From assembly GCF_014217215.1 (NCBI RefSeq), contig NZ_CP056080.1, forward strand, positions 2,379,068 to 2,443,067: DNA of 64,000 bases, given 5' to 3'. Below the pieces are notes generated by a model, which searched no databases, had not been told where the DNA came from, and saw only the letters and a list, made by a program, of their open reading frames with translations. Origin of the DNA: Rothia nasimurium. GTDB lineage: Bacteria; Actinomycetota; Actinomycetes; Actinomycetales; Micrococcaceae. Both the position numbers and the translations under genes were made by a program. Of the stretch, positions 16,814 to 30,536 are shown piece after piece (position 1 is the first letter of the stretch; each line of letters begins with the position of its first letter).

Positions 16814-18055
16814 TCAACACCTTCTACTGCTGTGACGAGCCCGGTAGATATTTCGCACCATCACCGTGCACCGCACCTGGCCGATGGCAGGCTCCAAGAA
16901 CTCCTCCGCGTAGCGGGAATCCGTACTAGTCTGAGCAGCAAAGTTAAGGGCAGCAAAAGCCCCCAGCACCATCGACACCTTCACCAGAACGTCTGTAAAC
17001 GGGAACTGCACACCCAAGAGGGTCACCTTAGAGGCCTCAAAACCCAGCCAGCTCGTAATGGTGGCATCAGGGATAGCGATCGTGCCAAACCAAACAAAAA
17101 ACAGAAAAACGACCCCGGCAAAAAGTACAGCCTGAATCATCTGCACCACAATCGGGAGAAGCACCAGGTTATTCCACTCACCCCACCTAAAATTAGCCGG
17201 GCGGCCCAAGCCCGCAGCGGGCAAATTTTCAAGCTCCTGACGCCACCAGTCCCCAGCCTGTAGAGCAGCACCCGCGTATTCGGCGTCCGTAAACTCCTCC
17301 TCCACCTTATCCCCTTTACGGGCACCCAGCAGCCGGCGGGTCTTCTCGGTTACTGTCGACGAAACAACCAGCAAACTCAACACCGTCAGGATAGCCACCA
17401 CCTGCAAAGTACGCTGCATACTCAAAGCCGCCGCCACACGCCAGATATCACCGTTCACAAAAAAGAAGAGCACGGCAATCATGAGCACCGGCAGCACCTT
17501 GACCAACATGCTTGAAAGGGCAGCTAGCTCCTTCACAACCTGCCGAAGCGCCCAGTAGCACAGGGAATCCAAGCCCAGGTAAACAGCTAGGAGCGTAGCC
17601 CCCAAGATCCAGAGCACATCACCGGCAGCAAAGGCGTCAGCAACATCTGCCAGCCCCATCCAGCGGGCAGTCTGCGGCAGCATGGAGAAAGCCGCTAGGG
17701 GCAGAAGCAGCGCACCAATCAGGGTTTGGGGCCAGAAGGGCAGGGGCGCTAGTAAGCGCGATACGGCCCAGGGTACAACCAGAAGCAGAAGGGGCGGCAC
17801 GAGGGCTAGGGCAATGAAGATGGGTGTCAGGACGCTGTCTGGCACGTCTACCGGCACCCCTCCGTCCTGCGCCTCCACAGCAAGCTGGGCTAGGCCCCAC
17901 AGCAAAGTAAGATAGGTGAAGGAAGAAACTATAAGCCAGGCAGAAAGCGGGGCAGAACGGGCGAGAGTCCATCGCGCACGCTCTCGCGCAGGGATAACCA
18001 GCGGAGCCCCGGCGGCTCTGAACCAGGTGTGTGCTTCTTGCTCGGTGAGTGTCAT
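16814..18055 (-). CDS. Integral membrane protein of unknown function
   Basis: 413 residues with about eight to nine membrane helices in two groups: five or six before residue 225, then a cytoplasmic stretch (about 230-285) with many charged residues, and a further group ending near 375. The C-terminus contains NFAAQTSTDSRYAEEFLEP, which looks conserved in appearance. No enzyme motif or transporter signature is seen. It follows the rRNA operon on the same strand, but the strong terminator at 18149 separates them. Confidence 0.8.
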   Translation of the reverse strand: MTLTEQEAHTWFRAAGAPLVIPARERARWTLARSAPLSAWLIVSSFTYLTLLWGLAQLAVEAQDGGVPVDVPDSVLTPIFIALALVPPLLLLVVPWAVSRLLAPLPFWPQTLIGALLLPLAAFSMLPQTARWMGLADVADAFAAGDVLWILGATLLAVYLGLDSLCYWALRQVVKELAALSSMLVKVLPVLMIAVLFFFVNGDIWRVAAALSMQRTLQVVAILTVLSLLVVSSTVTEKTRRLLGARKGDKVEEEFTDAEYAGAALQAGDWWRQELENLPAAGLGRPANFRWGEWNNLVLLPIVVQMIQAVLFAGVVFLFFVWFGTIAIPDATITSWLGFEASKVTLLGVQFPFTDVLVKVSMVLGAFAALNFAAQTSTDSRYAEEFLEPAIGQVRCTVMVRNIYRARHSSRRC

Positions 18056-18148
18056 ACTCTGATTCTACAGGCTGAGCTGAGGGGTATTTTTAACCGCACA
18101 GTATATAAAATATTTGTTCTATTTTTGTAAAGAGTAGTTTTTGGGTAC

Positions 18149-18193
18149 AAAAAAGCGAGGGGTTCTAGAGCGTTAGCTCTAGAACCCCTCGCT
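18149..18193 (-). terminator. Terminator of the rRNA operon
   Basis: A perfect 17-bp stem (18154-18170 with 18177-18193) with loop CGTTAG; on the minus strand it is followed by a run of six T. It lies only about 70 bases after the 23S 3' end. No 5S rRNA lies between the 23S gene and this terminator. Confidence 0.92.
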
Positions 18194-18263
18194 GATTCAA
18201 CCCAAGGGTTGTTATCTCAAAACCATACAGTGGACGCAAACAAAAACAAAACTCAGTCATAAA

Positions 18264-21355
<3,092 letters not shown>

Positions 21356-21480
21356 CACAGATAAAATCAAAGATATTAACCTTGACTAACTAAGTACAAA
21401 ATCAAAAGTATCAAAGAAACCCAATCATTAGAGATTGAGAAATCTTCATTACATTCGAAGATGCTCGCGTCCACTATACA

Positions 21481-21495
21481 GTTCTCAAACAACAA
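21481..21495 (-). promoter_or_regulatory. boxA-like antitermination site in the ITS
   Basis: TTGTTGTTTGAGAAC on the minus strand, followed by the GTGGACGCGAGCATC spacer block common to actinobacterial 16S-23S spacers. The whole spacer is about 380 bases (21356-21734) and holds no tRNA gene. Confidence 0.6.
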
Positions 21496-21729
21496 CCCGA
21501 TACCACTCGAGGCAACCACACACAACCGTCTGACCACTACTCTCATGCCGGGAACCTGAGAGCAACAAACCACAAAGGCTTGTTACCTCAAAACCCAAAA
21601 GCGCACCAACATTACACAATCCTTATCAGCACCAACCACAAGGAAGGTACCTGAACTAACATTCCACCCATGAGCAAACCACCCAAACGACACTCGCGTT
21701 CAGCGTGGCTCAACCAATATGTTGAAGCT

Positions 21730-23264
<1,535 letters not shown>

Positions 23265-23512
23265 AAAAATGAAGTAGTTGATGATCCTGGTCTCTGATTG
23301 TTAGCGAACCATTCACCACGGGGTGGTGCGGTTCAAGCTGACGAATCTGAAACCATATGATTATCAAATTCTGCAAGAAACCGTTGGTTTCTCACATTGT
23401 TATATAAATATTTGGTATCAGTTCAAGACCATAATCACTCCAGGACCGTTGTGGTCTTGGTATTGTGATGATGGACGATAAGAATGTTATTTATAACATT
23501 GGTACGCTATTG

Positions 23513-23530
23513 AGTTTTCAAGCAACAAAC
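23513..23530 (-). promoter_or_regulatory. boxA-like site in the rRNA leader
   Basis: GTTTGTTGCTTGAAAACT on the minus strand, about 250 bases before 16S. It resembles the ITS boxA at 21481 and is a likely Nus-factor antitermination and processing signal. Apart from this and the promoter, 23265-24100 holds nothing I can identify as a gene. Confidence 0.5.
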
Positions 23531-23814
23531 CGCATTCTCAACCCTAGCCACATATTGGCCGGTGTTTCGTATCGGTCATTCTCAGTTTTTTGTGTTACCC
23601 GCTTGGGCAACTCTTCTAGTCTATCGCGCTTCTTTCCTGTGCGTCAACTCGGCGTTCCGTGTTGCGTCTCACAGTGGCTTGTAGCTGGATTATTACTTCA
23701 AAATCTCACTCGTTCGAGCTGGGATTTCTCAGTTCCGGCCGGGGCCTGAATTCGCTATGTGACTAGGTGTTTTGTCGCTTGGCGGGTTTCCCCTGTGCCG
23801 TGGCGACTCGTAAT

Positions 23815-23843
23815 ACTCTACGCAGGTTCAAAACACTTCGCAA
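23815..23843 (-). promoter_or_regulatory. rRNA operon promoter
   Basis: On the minus strand TTGCGA (23838-23843), a 17-base spacer and TAGAGT (23815-23820), giving a start about 540 bases before 16S. The spacing is ideal and the -10 is a good actinobacterial match. Further promoters may lie upstream; I see no second clear one. Confidence 0.6.
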
Positions 23844-24115
23844 GTCGAAAATGACCCCAAAAACCACCCACGGGCCTCCACACACCCCTTTTTAGCCCCA
23901 AAAACCACCTTGGTCGAGAGTGTTTCACCTAGTCAAAGACATCTAGTGAGGCAGGTCTATGGCCCACATCTATGACCCACTACACCTAAAATTCTTTGAA
24001 AAACCTTCAAAACTCCCCCAAACTGCCCTTCTCTACCCCCTTTCTAGGAATACTGCGCCCCTCTAACCCGTTATGCCAGGCATACACAACCCCTATATAG
24101 AGAAGGACATTCACC

Positions 24116-25099
24116 ATGCCAGCCCTATCCCTGCTCGACTTTGCCCTCATTTTCCCGGGTGAACGCCCCGCAGACAGCTTCAAACGCTCTGTAGCGCTAG
24201 CTCAGCACGCAGAGAAGCTCGGCTACGAACGCATCTGGTACGCAGAACACCACAACATGCAGCGCATTGCCTCAGCTGCCCCGGCAGTGCTGATTGCCCA
24301 CGTTGGTGCACAGACCTCAACCATTCGTCTGGGAGCTGGCGGTGTCATGCTGCCCAACCACTCCCCTCTTACCGTGGCAGAACAGTTCGGCACCCTGGCC
24401 GAAATGTACCCCGACCGCATCGACCTGGGCCTGGGTCGGGCTCCCGGCACCGACATGCGCACCCTCGCCGCCCTGCGCCGAGACCCGCAGGACGCAGACA
24501 ACTTCCCCCAGGACGTCCAGGAACTCGCAAGCTATCTGAGCGGGGACACCCGTGTGCCCGGCGTCCATGCCACCCCGGGGGCAGGGACCAATGTGCCCCT
24601 CTACATTCTGGGCTCATCCCTCTTCGGCGCTTCCCTCGCTGGTGCCCTGGGTCTGCCCTATGCCTTTGCCTCCCACTTCGCCCCCACTCACCTGGAACAG
24701 GCCATAGCGGTCTACCGCGAGCGCTTCACCCCCTCAGAGCAGCTAGAGCAGCCCTACGTGATTGCTGCGGCTAACGTGATTGCCGCCGATACAGAAGAGG
24801 ACGCCCGCGCCCAGCAGGTAATTGCGCACCGGCAGCGGGTGAAGTCCATGATGCGCCTAGATGACCGCGACCTGAGCGACGATGAGCTGGATATGCTAGT
24901 CGCATCACCCCAGGGCCAGCAGATCCTGGACATGCTGCGCTACACCGCGGTAGGCACTTCGGAGCAGGTAGGTGACTACCTCACCCGCTTCGCTAATTCA
25001 GTGCAGGCCGACGAGCTGATGATCTCTAACCTCTCCCCCAGCACGGAACAGGCCCACCGCGGCCTTGAGGTGCTGGCGCAGGCCATGATTCAGAAATAG
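24116..25099 (+). CDS. LLM-class flavin-dependent oxidoreductase
   Basis: 327 residues, a single-domain luciferase-like TIM barrel of the group with YAEHHNM near residue 43 and the [13 protein letters not shown] block near 78-90. Such proteins are FMN- or F420-dependent monooxygenases; the substrate cannot be told. The ATG has AGAAGGA ten bases upstream. It is a single gene bounded by the rRNA promoter on the left and a hairpin terminator on the right. Confidence 0.92.
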   Translation: MPALSLLDFALIFPGERPADSFKRSVALAQHAEKLGYERIWYAEHHNMQRIASAAPAVLIAHVGAQTSTIRLGAGGVMLPNHSPLTVAEQFGTLAEMYPDRIDLGLGRAPGTDMRTLAALRRDPQDADNFPQDVQELASYLSGDTRVPGVHATPGAGTNVPLYILGSSLFGASLAGALGLPYAFASHFAPTHLEQAIAVYRERFTPSEQLEQPYVIAAANVIAADTEEDARAQQVIAHRQRVKSMMRLDDRDLSDDELDMLVASPQGQQILDMLRYTAVGTSEQVGDYLTRFANSVQADELMISNLSPSTEQAHRGLEVLAQAMIQK

Positions 25100-25107
25100 G
25101 GCAAAGG

Positions 25108-25150
25108 AAGGTGTAGCAGGCTCGCACTCGCTGCGAGCCTGCCACACCTT
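25108..25150 (+). terminator. Long hairpin terminator after the LLM gene
   Basis: An almost perfect 18-bp stem (25108-25125 with 25133-25150) whose centre reads GCAGGCTCGC-ACTCGCT-GCGAGCCTGC. Only short T-runs flank it. The core sequence recurs in the hairpin at 58415-58461 and in the element at 56547-56812. Confidence 0.75.
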
Positions 25151-25162
25151 TAGTAAGAGCAA

Positions 25163-25942
25163 CTACCCCTCTAGAAAGGCCAAGACCGCGCGGACGCGGC
25201 GGTTGCCGGTATCGGCGGGCAGGTCGAGCTTGTCGAAGATATTGCCTACGTGCTTGGCGACGGTTGCCGGGGATATGAAGAGTTCAGCTTCGATCTCTGC
25301 GTTTGACCGCCCCTGGGCCATGAGCCGCAGAATTTCTAGCTCACGCGGGGAAAGCCTAGCCAGCTTGCCCCCGGCAGGGTGCACTGCCTGGCCGGACTGG
25401 CGGGCGGACGCTCCCCCGTTGCCCCCTGCCTCGGGGTAGGGAGAGGGGGTGGGGGCGGACGCGCCGGAAGCACCAGCCGGGGTGCCGGGTATCTGCCCGC
25501 TAGAGGTGCCGCCGAGAAGGTGCTGGACGACGTCCGGGTCGATGACGGTGCCACCTGCCACCACGGTTTCAAGGGCACGGGCGAATTCTTCGACGTCCCC
25601 CACCCTGTCTTTGAGCAGGTAGCCCAGCCCCGCCGCAGAGCGGGCAAAAAGTTCGCGGGCGTAGGCGGTGGTGATGTACTGGGAGAGCACCACGATGGGC
25701 AGGCCGGGGTAGGTCTCGCGCAGCTGTAGGGCGGCTTTGAGGCCGTCGGAGGTATGGGTGGGAGGCATACGCACATCGGTGATAACGGCGTCGACCCCCT
25801 CTCCCGCCATTGCTGCCTCAACGGCGGTGAGCAGGGTGGGGGCGTCCTCTGCTTCTGCAAGCACGGAGTGCCCCAGCGCTCCTAGCACCATCGTCAGCCC
25901 CTGGCGGAGCAGGGCGGAATCTTCGGCGAGGATAATGCGCAT
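25163..25942 (-). CDS. NarL/LuxR-family response regulator
   Basis: 259 residues from ATG 25942 (AAAGGTGCCCC upstream). A receiver domain (1-125) with phospho-acceptor Asp56 and a C-terminal LuxR HTH (about 193-250, LSPRELEILRLMAQG). The linker between them (about 140-190) is unusually long and rich in Gly, Ser, Ala and Pro. It follows the histidine kinase gene with 35 bases between; a parS-like site fills that gap. Target genes are unknown. Confidence 0.93.
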   Translation of the reverse strand: MRIILAEDSALLRQGLTMVLGALGHSVLAEAEDAPTLLTAVEAAMAGEGVDAVITDVRMPPTHTSDGLKAALQLRETYPGLPIVVLSQYITTAYARELFARSAAGLGYLLKDRVGDVEEFARALETVVAGGTVIDPDVVQHLLGGTSSGQIPGTPAGASGASAPTPSPYPEAGGNGGASARQSGQAVHPAGGKLARLSPRELEILRLMAQGRSNAEIEAELFISPATVAKHVGNIFDKLDLPADTGNRRVRAVLAFLEG

Positions 25943-25961
25943 GGGGCACCTTTCGTGACAA

Positions 25962-25977
25962 CGTTTCACGTGAAACG
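25962..25977. promoter_or_regulatory. parS-like site (CGTTTCACGTGAAACG)
   Basis: A perfect 16-bp palindrome with the 14-bp parS core GTTTCACGTGAAAC. It lies exactly between the sensor kinase stop and the response regulator start, 38 kb from dnaA, and is the outermost of eight such sites. Confidence 0.75.
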
Positions 25978-27417
25978 CTACAGGGTTGTTGACCCCTTGG
26001 GTAGGGGCAGGGCCAGGGTCAGGCGGGTGGGGCCACCGGCAGGGGAATCCACCTGCACCGTGCCACCCAGGGCGGCTGCGCGTTCTACCAGGCCGGCGAG
26101 GCCGGTGCCGCGGGCGGGGTCAGCGCCGCCGATGCCGTTGTCCTCGGCCGTGACCACCAGGGACTCACCAGCGACAAACGCTGACAGTGAGACGAACTGG
26201 GCCTGGGCGTGCTTGAGGGTGTTGGTCAGAGCCTCGTTGACGGTGTAGTAGGCAGTGCGCTCGATGTCGCGCGGCAGGCGGGCGGGGGCGTCGTAGGTCA
26301 GGTGGACCGGCAGGACGCTGTGGCGCACCAGTTCTTCCAGGGCGGCTTTGAGGCCGTGGTCTTCGAGCACTGCCGGGTAGATGCCGCGGACGGTGTCGCG
26401 CAGGGTCTGCTGGGCGTGGGAAAGCTGGGTGCGGGCCTCGGTGACGTGGTTGAGCAGGGCTGCGGCGCGGGCGTCCTGGGTGTCGGCAGCCAGGTTCTTC
26501 GCTTCCATTTCGGCTAGGCCAAGGCGCAGGTTGAGGTTGACCAGTTCCTGCTGGACGCCGTCGTGCAGGTTGCGTTCGATACGGCGGCGTTCGCCCTCAA
26601 AGGCGTCGACGATGGTAGCGCGGGAGGCGGTCAGGCGGGCCAGTTCGCGTTCCTGTTCTTCGGGGCGGGAGGACAGGATCAGCTTGGAGAGGCTAGCACC
26701 GGTGGCGGCCAGCAGGCCGTTGACGTAGGCAAAGATGATGAGCAGGACGGGGATAGCTGCCAGGGGGACCCACCAGTACTGGGAAGTAACCTCAACCATC
26801 TGGCCGGCTGAGGGGAGAAAACCCTGGTTGATGTAGTAGTCCAGCTCCCCCTGGGAGTAGAGGGACAGATGCTGCCAGTCGAGGTAGAGCCTATTGCCAT
26901 TACCCAGATAGTAGGCAAGAGCCCCTGCACTGCCAAGTGCCATAATCTGGAGGAAGAGCACGGCACCGGCGATCCAGCCCCAAAGGGTGGTCAGGGCCAG
27001 GGAGCCAACTTCGCGCCAGGTAGCAATCTCTTTGAGGCGGAAGAGGACTCCCTCCCAGAAGCTGGCGTTGGGGTAGTCAACGTGGCCGTTGGCAATCACT
27101 CCGTGGCCGGTCTTGGCCAGGCGCCAGCGCTCATAGACCGCAAACCCGATAGCAGCAAAGGGTAGAACCGCAATACCGATAATGGAAGCGGTCAGGCCGG
27201 TCACCAGGGAGGCAATGATACCCTGGGCTACCAGCACGGCAAACGCGATCCAGGGGCCAGCAGTGAAAATATAGAAGGGGTTAGCCATACGGCGCCACAG
27301 GCTCTTGACGGGCTTGGGCTGGTCAGCAGGGTCAGTATCAAAGGACGCCGGTGCTTGGCTCCCTGCCGCGGGCGCGGCAGGTGCAGCGTCGTGCAGGGTG
27401 TAATCGGTGCTTGTCAT
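25978..27417 (-). CDS. NarL-type sensor histidine kinase
   Basis: 479 residues. Four membrane helices in the N-terminal sensor region (about 48-95 and 135-235), then the HisKA_3 dimerisation domain with His285 (ERNLHDGVQQE) and a HATPase_c domain with DNGIGG and GTGLAGL near the C-terminus. The sensor domain resembles the putative sensor domain found in many actinobacterial kinases of this type. It pairs with the response regulator downstream. The signal is unknown. Confidence 0.93.
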   Translation of the reverse strand: MTSTDYTLHDAAPAAPAAGSQAPASFDTDPADQPKPVKSLWRRMANPFYIFTAGPWIAFAVLVAQGIIASLVTGLTASIIGIAVLPFAAIGFAVYERWRLAKTGHGVIANGHVDYPNASFWEGVLFRLKEIATWREVGSLALTTLWGWIAGAVLFLQIMALGSAGALAYYLGNGNRLYLDWQHLSLYSQGELDYYINQGFLPSAGQMVEVTSQYWWVPLAAIPVLLIIFAYVNGLLAATGASLSKLILSSRPEEQERELARLTASRATIVDAFEGERRRIERNLHDGVQQELVNLNLRLGLAEMEAKNLAADTQDARAAALLNHVTEARTQLSHAQQTLRDTVRGIYPAVLEDHGLKAALEELVRHSVLPVHLTYDAPARLPRDIERTAYYTVNEALTNTLKHAQAQFVSLSAFVAGESLVVTAEDNGIGGADPARGTGLAGLVERAAALGGTVQVDSPAGGPTRLTLALPLPKGSTTL

Positions 27418-27508
27418 GCTTCTATTCTTTCGCGGCTACCGCCCGCACACAGTGGGGCGGTCTCTACTCTTACTCGACCCGCACCCCAGCTGCCAGGTAG
27501 AGCTAGCT

Positions 27509-28096
27509 CTACCTCGGGCGTCCTGACCGCCTCTTCAACACCTTATCGGCACCCACTACCCCGCGCAGCAGCTGCGGATCGATCTCCACGCCCTCACGCA
27601 CAATCGACAGCTGGCCGGTAGCCTCCAGCACCACGCACTGCACCTGACTCAGCTGCGATACCCCGGCCTTCCGCAGGGCCGCATACACCTCAGCCGGCGC
27701 CAAATGCGAGCGCTTCAAATGGCGCACCACGAACTTGCCATGAGCCATAATCACCCGGGGCTTGTGATTGATGTGCCGGATGCCGGTCACCGACTGCACC
27801 GCACCAAAAATACTCTCCAGCAGCATGAGCGTGCCCAGCCCCACCATGCCAGACGCCAGCGTCGGCGGGTGCCCAATAATCACGCGGCCAGCCACCGCGC
27901 CAAACATAATGATGATGACCGCATCAAAACCGTTCCAGCCGCTCAGCACCCGCACCCCAAAGATACGCACCAGCACCAAAAAGGTCAGGTAGATACCCAG
28001 GGCAGAGAGCATCACAATCGGAATACGCCAGGGCTCAATACCCAGATACTCAATCAGGGCAGGCCCCCACCCCTGCGGCGGCTCAAACACAGTCAC
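27509..28096 (-). CDS. DUF421 (YetF-like) membrane protein
   Basis: 195 residues. Three N-terminal membrane helices (about 25-45, 57-75, 80-105) and a C-terminal soluble domain with the family block RVIMAHGKFVVRHLKRSHL. The YetF family is widespread in Gram-positives and has no firm biochemical role; some members help in spore germination in Bacillus. It lies 17 bases before... that is, it follows the HemD-like gene on the same strand by 17 bases and is probably in its operon. Confidence 0.9.
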   Translation of the reverse strand: MTVFEPPQGWGPALIEYLGIEPWRIPIVMLSALGIYLTFLVLVRIFGVRVLSGWNGFDAVIIIMFGAVAGRVIIGHPPTLASGMVGLGTLMLLESIFGAVQSVTGIRHINHKPRVIMAHGKFVVRHLKRSHLAPAEVYAALRKAGVSQLSQVQCVVLEATGQLSIVREGVEIDPQLLRGVVGADKVLKRRSGRPR

Positions 28097-28113
28097 CAGT
28101 CCCCTCTCGTCGT

Positions 28114-28971
28114 CTACCTGCTGGCAGCAAGGGCCGCGGTCAGCTCCTTCACCAGCGCCCCCAGACGGAAACGCTCAGGAGCCACAGGCACAATACCTAC
28201 CTCTTCAAGAGGCTCAGCCGTCACCGGCCCCACAGCAGCAGCAATAGTCCCCGCTTTAAAAGCCTCAACCACCTGCGGCAACACCCCGCGAGCCGACGCC
28301 ACCTTAAACAGGGCAGACACCGCAGGAGCAGCAGTAAACGTCACCGCATCCAGCTCAGCGCTCACCAGGGCATCAATCAACTCATCCACCAACTCAGGAC
28401 GCTCAGGAGCCTCCCACCGATGCGGCACCACAGCCGTCACCCGCGCCCCCGCATCCACCAAACGCCGTTCCTCGGCGGCATCCGGCGACCCGTGCTGCTG
28501 CACCACCACATGCAACCCAGCCACACCACGCTCAAGCGCCAAATCCACCAAAGCCGACGTACGCTCCTGCACCGCCATACCAGCGTCCTCAAACCCCAAA
28601 CCACGCACCGCACCCCGGCCCTTAGCGCCACGCACCAAAATCGTAGCCCCCGCAAGAGCCTGCCGCAGCTGCTCCTCAAGGCCGCGCTCACGGGCAGAAT
28701 CAAACCAGCCATTCAGGCCGTAACCGGTAGTGACCAGCAGGACGTCGGGGTGGTTAGCAATGATGTGGTCGGTGGCCGCGTGCAGCTCGGTATCGTCTGC
28801 TACCGGCACGATACGGACGGTGGGGGCCACCAGTACACGCGCCCCCTGCCGCTCGAAAGCAGCAACCTGCTCCTGAATACGACGGGAGGCCGTCACAGCA
28901 ATGGTCTTACCGGCCAGCAGACCGGCATCGGGAGCGGCGGACGCGCGGGGTGAGGAAGCTGAGGAAGTCAT
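28114..28971 (-). CDS. Uroporphyrinogen-III synthase-like (HemD) protein
   Basis: 285 residues of the HemD fold: two similar alpha/beta domains, with TIAVTASRR at the N-terminus, LLVTTGYGLNGWFD, and the AVTFTAAPAVSAL block in the second half. HemD closes hydroxymethylbilane to uroporphyrinogen III. No other heme gene is near, and several actinobacteria have stand-alone HemD-like proteins, often with an added DNA-binding domain that is absent here. It may therefore be the enzyme or a regulator-derived paralogue. Confidence 0.82.
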   Translation of the reverse strand: MTSSASSPRASAAPDAGLLAGKTIAVTASRRIQEQVAAFERQGARVLVAPTVRIVPVADDTELHAATDHIIANHPDVLLVTTGYGLNGWFDSARERGLEEQLRQALAGATILVRGAKGRGAVRGLGFEDAGMAVQERTSALVDLALERGVAGLHVVVQQHGSPDAAEERRLVDAGARVTAVVPHRWEAPERPELVDELIDALVSAELDAVTFTAAPAVSALFKVASARGVLPQVVEAFKAGTIAAAVGPVTAEPLEEVGIVPVAPERFRLGALVKELTAALAASR

Positions 28972-29009
28972 AACACCAGGGTACCGCCGGGGTGGAACAC
29001 TGGGTAGAA

Positions 29010-29675
29010 CTATCCCAAACGCTTAGAACCTTCACGCACGCTCAAAGGGGCCATGCGGGTGCCGTAGCGGGCGATGAAGTCTGCGACCCAGGCGGGATCG
29101 GTCTTGGAGTATTCACGCAAGGACCATCCGATGGCCTTATTGATAAAGAACTCCCTAGAGCCAAAGTTTAGGGTGATGATTTTTTCGAGCAGGACGGTAT
29201 CGGTAGCGGCCTTGCGGGGGCGCTGATGGTCAATGGCGACGCGACGGACCCACATGTTGGCGTCCTGCGCCCAGGCAAGAATGAGGTCGTCGTTGGGGTT
29301 GCGCCAGAGGATCTCGCCGACCATGGTGTCGAGGCGGTCAACGGTGTCCCACCAGCTTTTCTCTTCGATGAGACCCCGCAACCAGTCGATGTCTTCAGGT
29401 TCGAGGTAGCGGCGCAGGGCGTGTAGATAGTCGAGCGCGGCGTACTGGAATTCCCGTTCCGGGGCCTGCCAGCAGGCCTCAACGAAGCTGCGGTCTATGC
29501 CCTGAGTCTTAGCTTCTACCCGGGCCTCTGCCAGCAGGAGTTTGATGAGTTCCCGGCGCTGCGGGGTTTTAATTCCCAGGAAGGGGAATTGATTGCGCAT
29601 GTAGGCAGCCATGGGGGCGGCGTTGGCGGGATTGGACGCCGCAACCAGGGTTTCATGCAGGGTAGAGAAGTTCAT
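29010..29675 (-). CDS. DNA alkylation repair protein (AlkD-like)
   Basis: 221 residues of HEAT-like helical repeats. Family marks include MRNQFPFLGIKTPQRREL near residue 26-43, SWWDTVD near 107 and NPNDDLILAWAQD. AlkD-type glycosylases remove 3-methyladenine and 7-methylguanine without base flipping. The C-terminus ends VREGSKRLG. It stands alone, divergent from the TetR gene. Confidence 0.88.
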   Translation of the reverse strand: MNFSTLHETLVAASNPANAAPMAAYMRNQFPFLGIKTPQRRELIKLLLAEARVEAKTQGIDRSFVEACWQAPEREFQYAALDYLHALRRYLEPEDIDWLRGLIEEKSWWDTVDRLDTMVGEILWRNPNDDLILAWAQDANMWVRRVAIDHQRPRKAATDTVLLEKIITLNFGSREFFINKAIGWSLREYSKTDPAWVADFIARYGTRMAPLSVREGSKRLG

Positions 29676-29743
29676 GGGGCTCTTTCAGGTGATGAGTTAT
29701 CGGGGTTTGCGAACGGGTCTTTTAGTTCACCCTACATAATTCA

Positions 29744-29808
29744 ACAGGTGGGGATATTATTCTACACTTGATGAATTTTATCTACAGGTGGGGAATTTTG
29801 GGTAGACT
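29744..29808 (+). promoter_or_regulatory. Promoter and direct-repeat operator of the TetR gene
   Basis: Two copies of ACAGGTGGGGA (29744-29754 and 29784-29794), 40 bases apart, precede a TAGACT -10 (29803-29808). The -10 ends only six bases before the ATG, so the transcript is probably leaderless. The repeats are on one face of four helical turns and could bind the regulator itself. Confidence 0.5.
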
Positions 29809-29814
29809 GGGCGT

Positions 29815-30495
29815 ATGGCAGCTCAGCACTCTACTACTTCCGGCTCCCCCCGCGGACGACGCAGCGGCGGCACCCGCTCCCGTGACGACATTTTGCGGGC
29901 AGCTACCGCCCTCTTTGCTGAACACGGGTTCGAGGGTACTTCTGTTCGAGCTATCGCCGCGCAGGCCCAGGTTGACCCCGCCCTCATTCGACATTTCTTT
30001 GGATCAAAAGAAGTGCTCTTTACCGCCCTACTCAACGAGGTGATGGAGCTTTCAACCCAGCAGGCCACAACACCCAGCAGTGGCGACCGGGCTACCGATC
30101 TTGTCGCGACCTACCTGCGCCTGTGGGAATCACCCGAGACAGGGCCGTTGCTTATAGGTCTAGTTCGTTCGGCTCTTGCGTCAGCCACGGGGGTACCCGC
30201 CATCAAGGAAGCTCTAGCGCGGCACCTTACCCAAAGCTGTGCCGACCCGCTGAAGCCTAGCCTGGATGAGGCGTCCGCAGAGCTCCTCAGCGCCCACCTG
30301 TTAGGGGTAGCGGTAGGACGCTACCTTCTGGGGCTCCCCCACCTTGCCGCGCTCAGCACCGATGAACTGGTTGAACGCACCGCACCTGCCGTTCGAAGCT
30401 ACCTTGAGGGAAATTCTCGCTCCCGTAAGACCCGGCCCGAGTCGAAAAAGAAGAGCCCCCAGGAGCAGCTGTCGCTGTTTGACGGCCTCTTCTAA
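29815..30495 (+). CDS. TetR-family transcriptional regulator
   Basis: 226 residues. The HTH is at about 24-66 (ILRAATALFAEHGFEGTSVRAIA), followed by a ligand domain of the type common in actinobacteria and a Lys/Arg/Ser-rich end (KTRPESKKKSPQ). There is no Shine-Dalgarno; a -10 sits at the start, so a leaderless mRNA is likely. No target gene is evident; autoregulation through the upstream repeats is inferred. Confidence 0.9.
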   Translation: MAAQHSTTSGSPRGRRSGGTRSRDDILRAATALFAEHGFEGTSVRAIAAQAQVDPALIRHFFGSKEVLFTALLNEVMELSTQQATTPSSGDRATDLVATYLRLWESPETGPLLIGLVRSALASATGVPAIKEALARHLTQSCADPLKPSLDEASAELLSAHLLGVAVGRYLLGLPHLAALSTDELVERTAPAVRSYLEGNSRSRKTRPESKKKSPQEQLSLFDGLF

Positions 30496-30527
30496 CGAGA
30501 GGGCCGACTCCTGGGGGGCTTGTTTTT
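30453..30527 (+). terminator. Nested terminator at the TetR 3' end
   Basis: GAGCCCCCAGGAG inside the last codons pairs with CTCCTGGGGGGCT (30508-30520), with an inner stem GGCCTCT/AGAGGGCC around the stop codon and TTGTTTTTAGG afterwards. The outer and inner stems each have one bulge. Confidence 0.6.
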
Positions 30528-30536
30528 AGGCTGCGG

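Noticed and set aside
16814..16860. Possible frameshift at the end of the 413-residue membrane protein
   Set aside because: The last residues (RARHSSRRC) look unlike a helix end, but no continuation in another frame was convincing.
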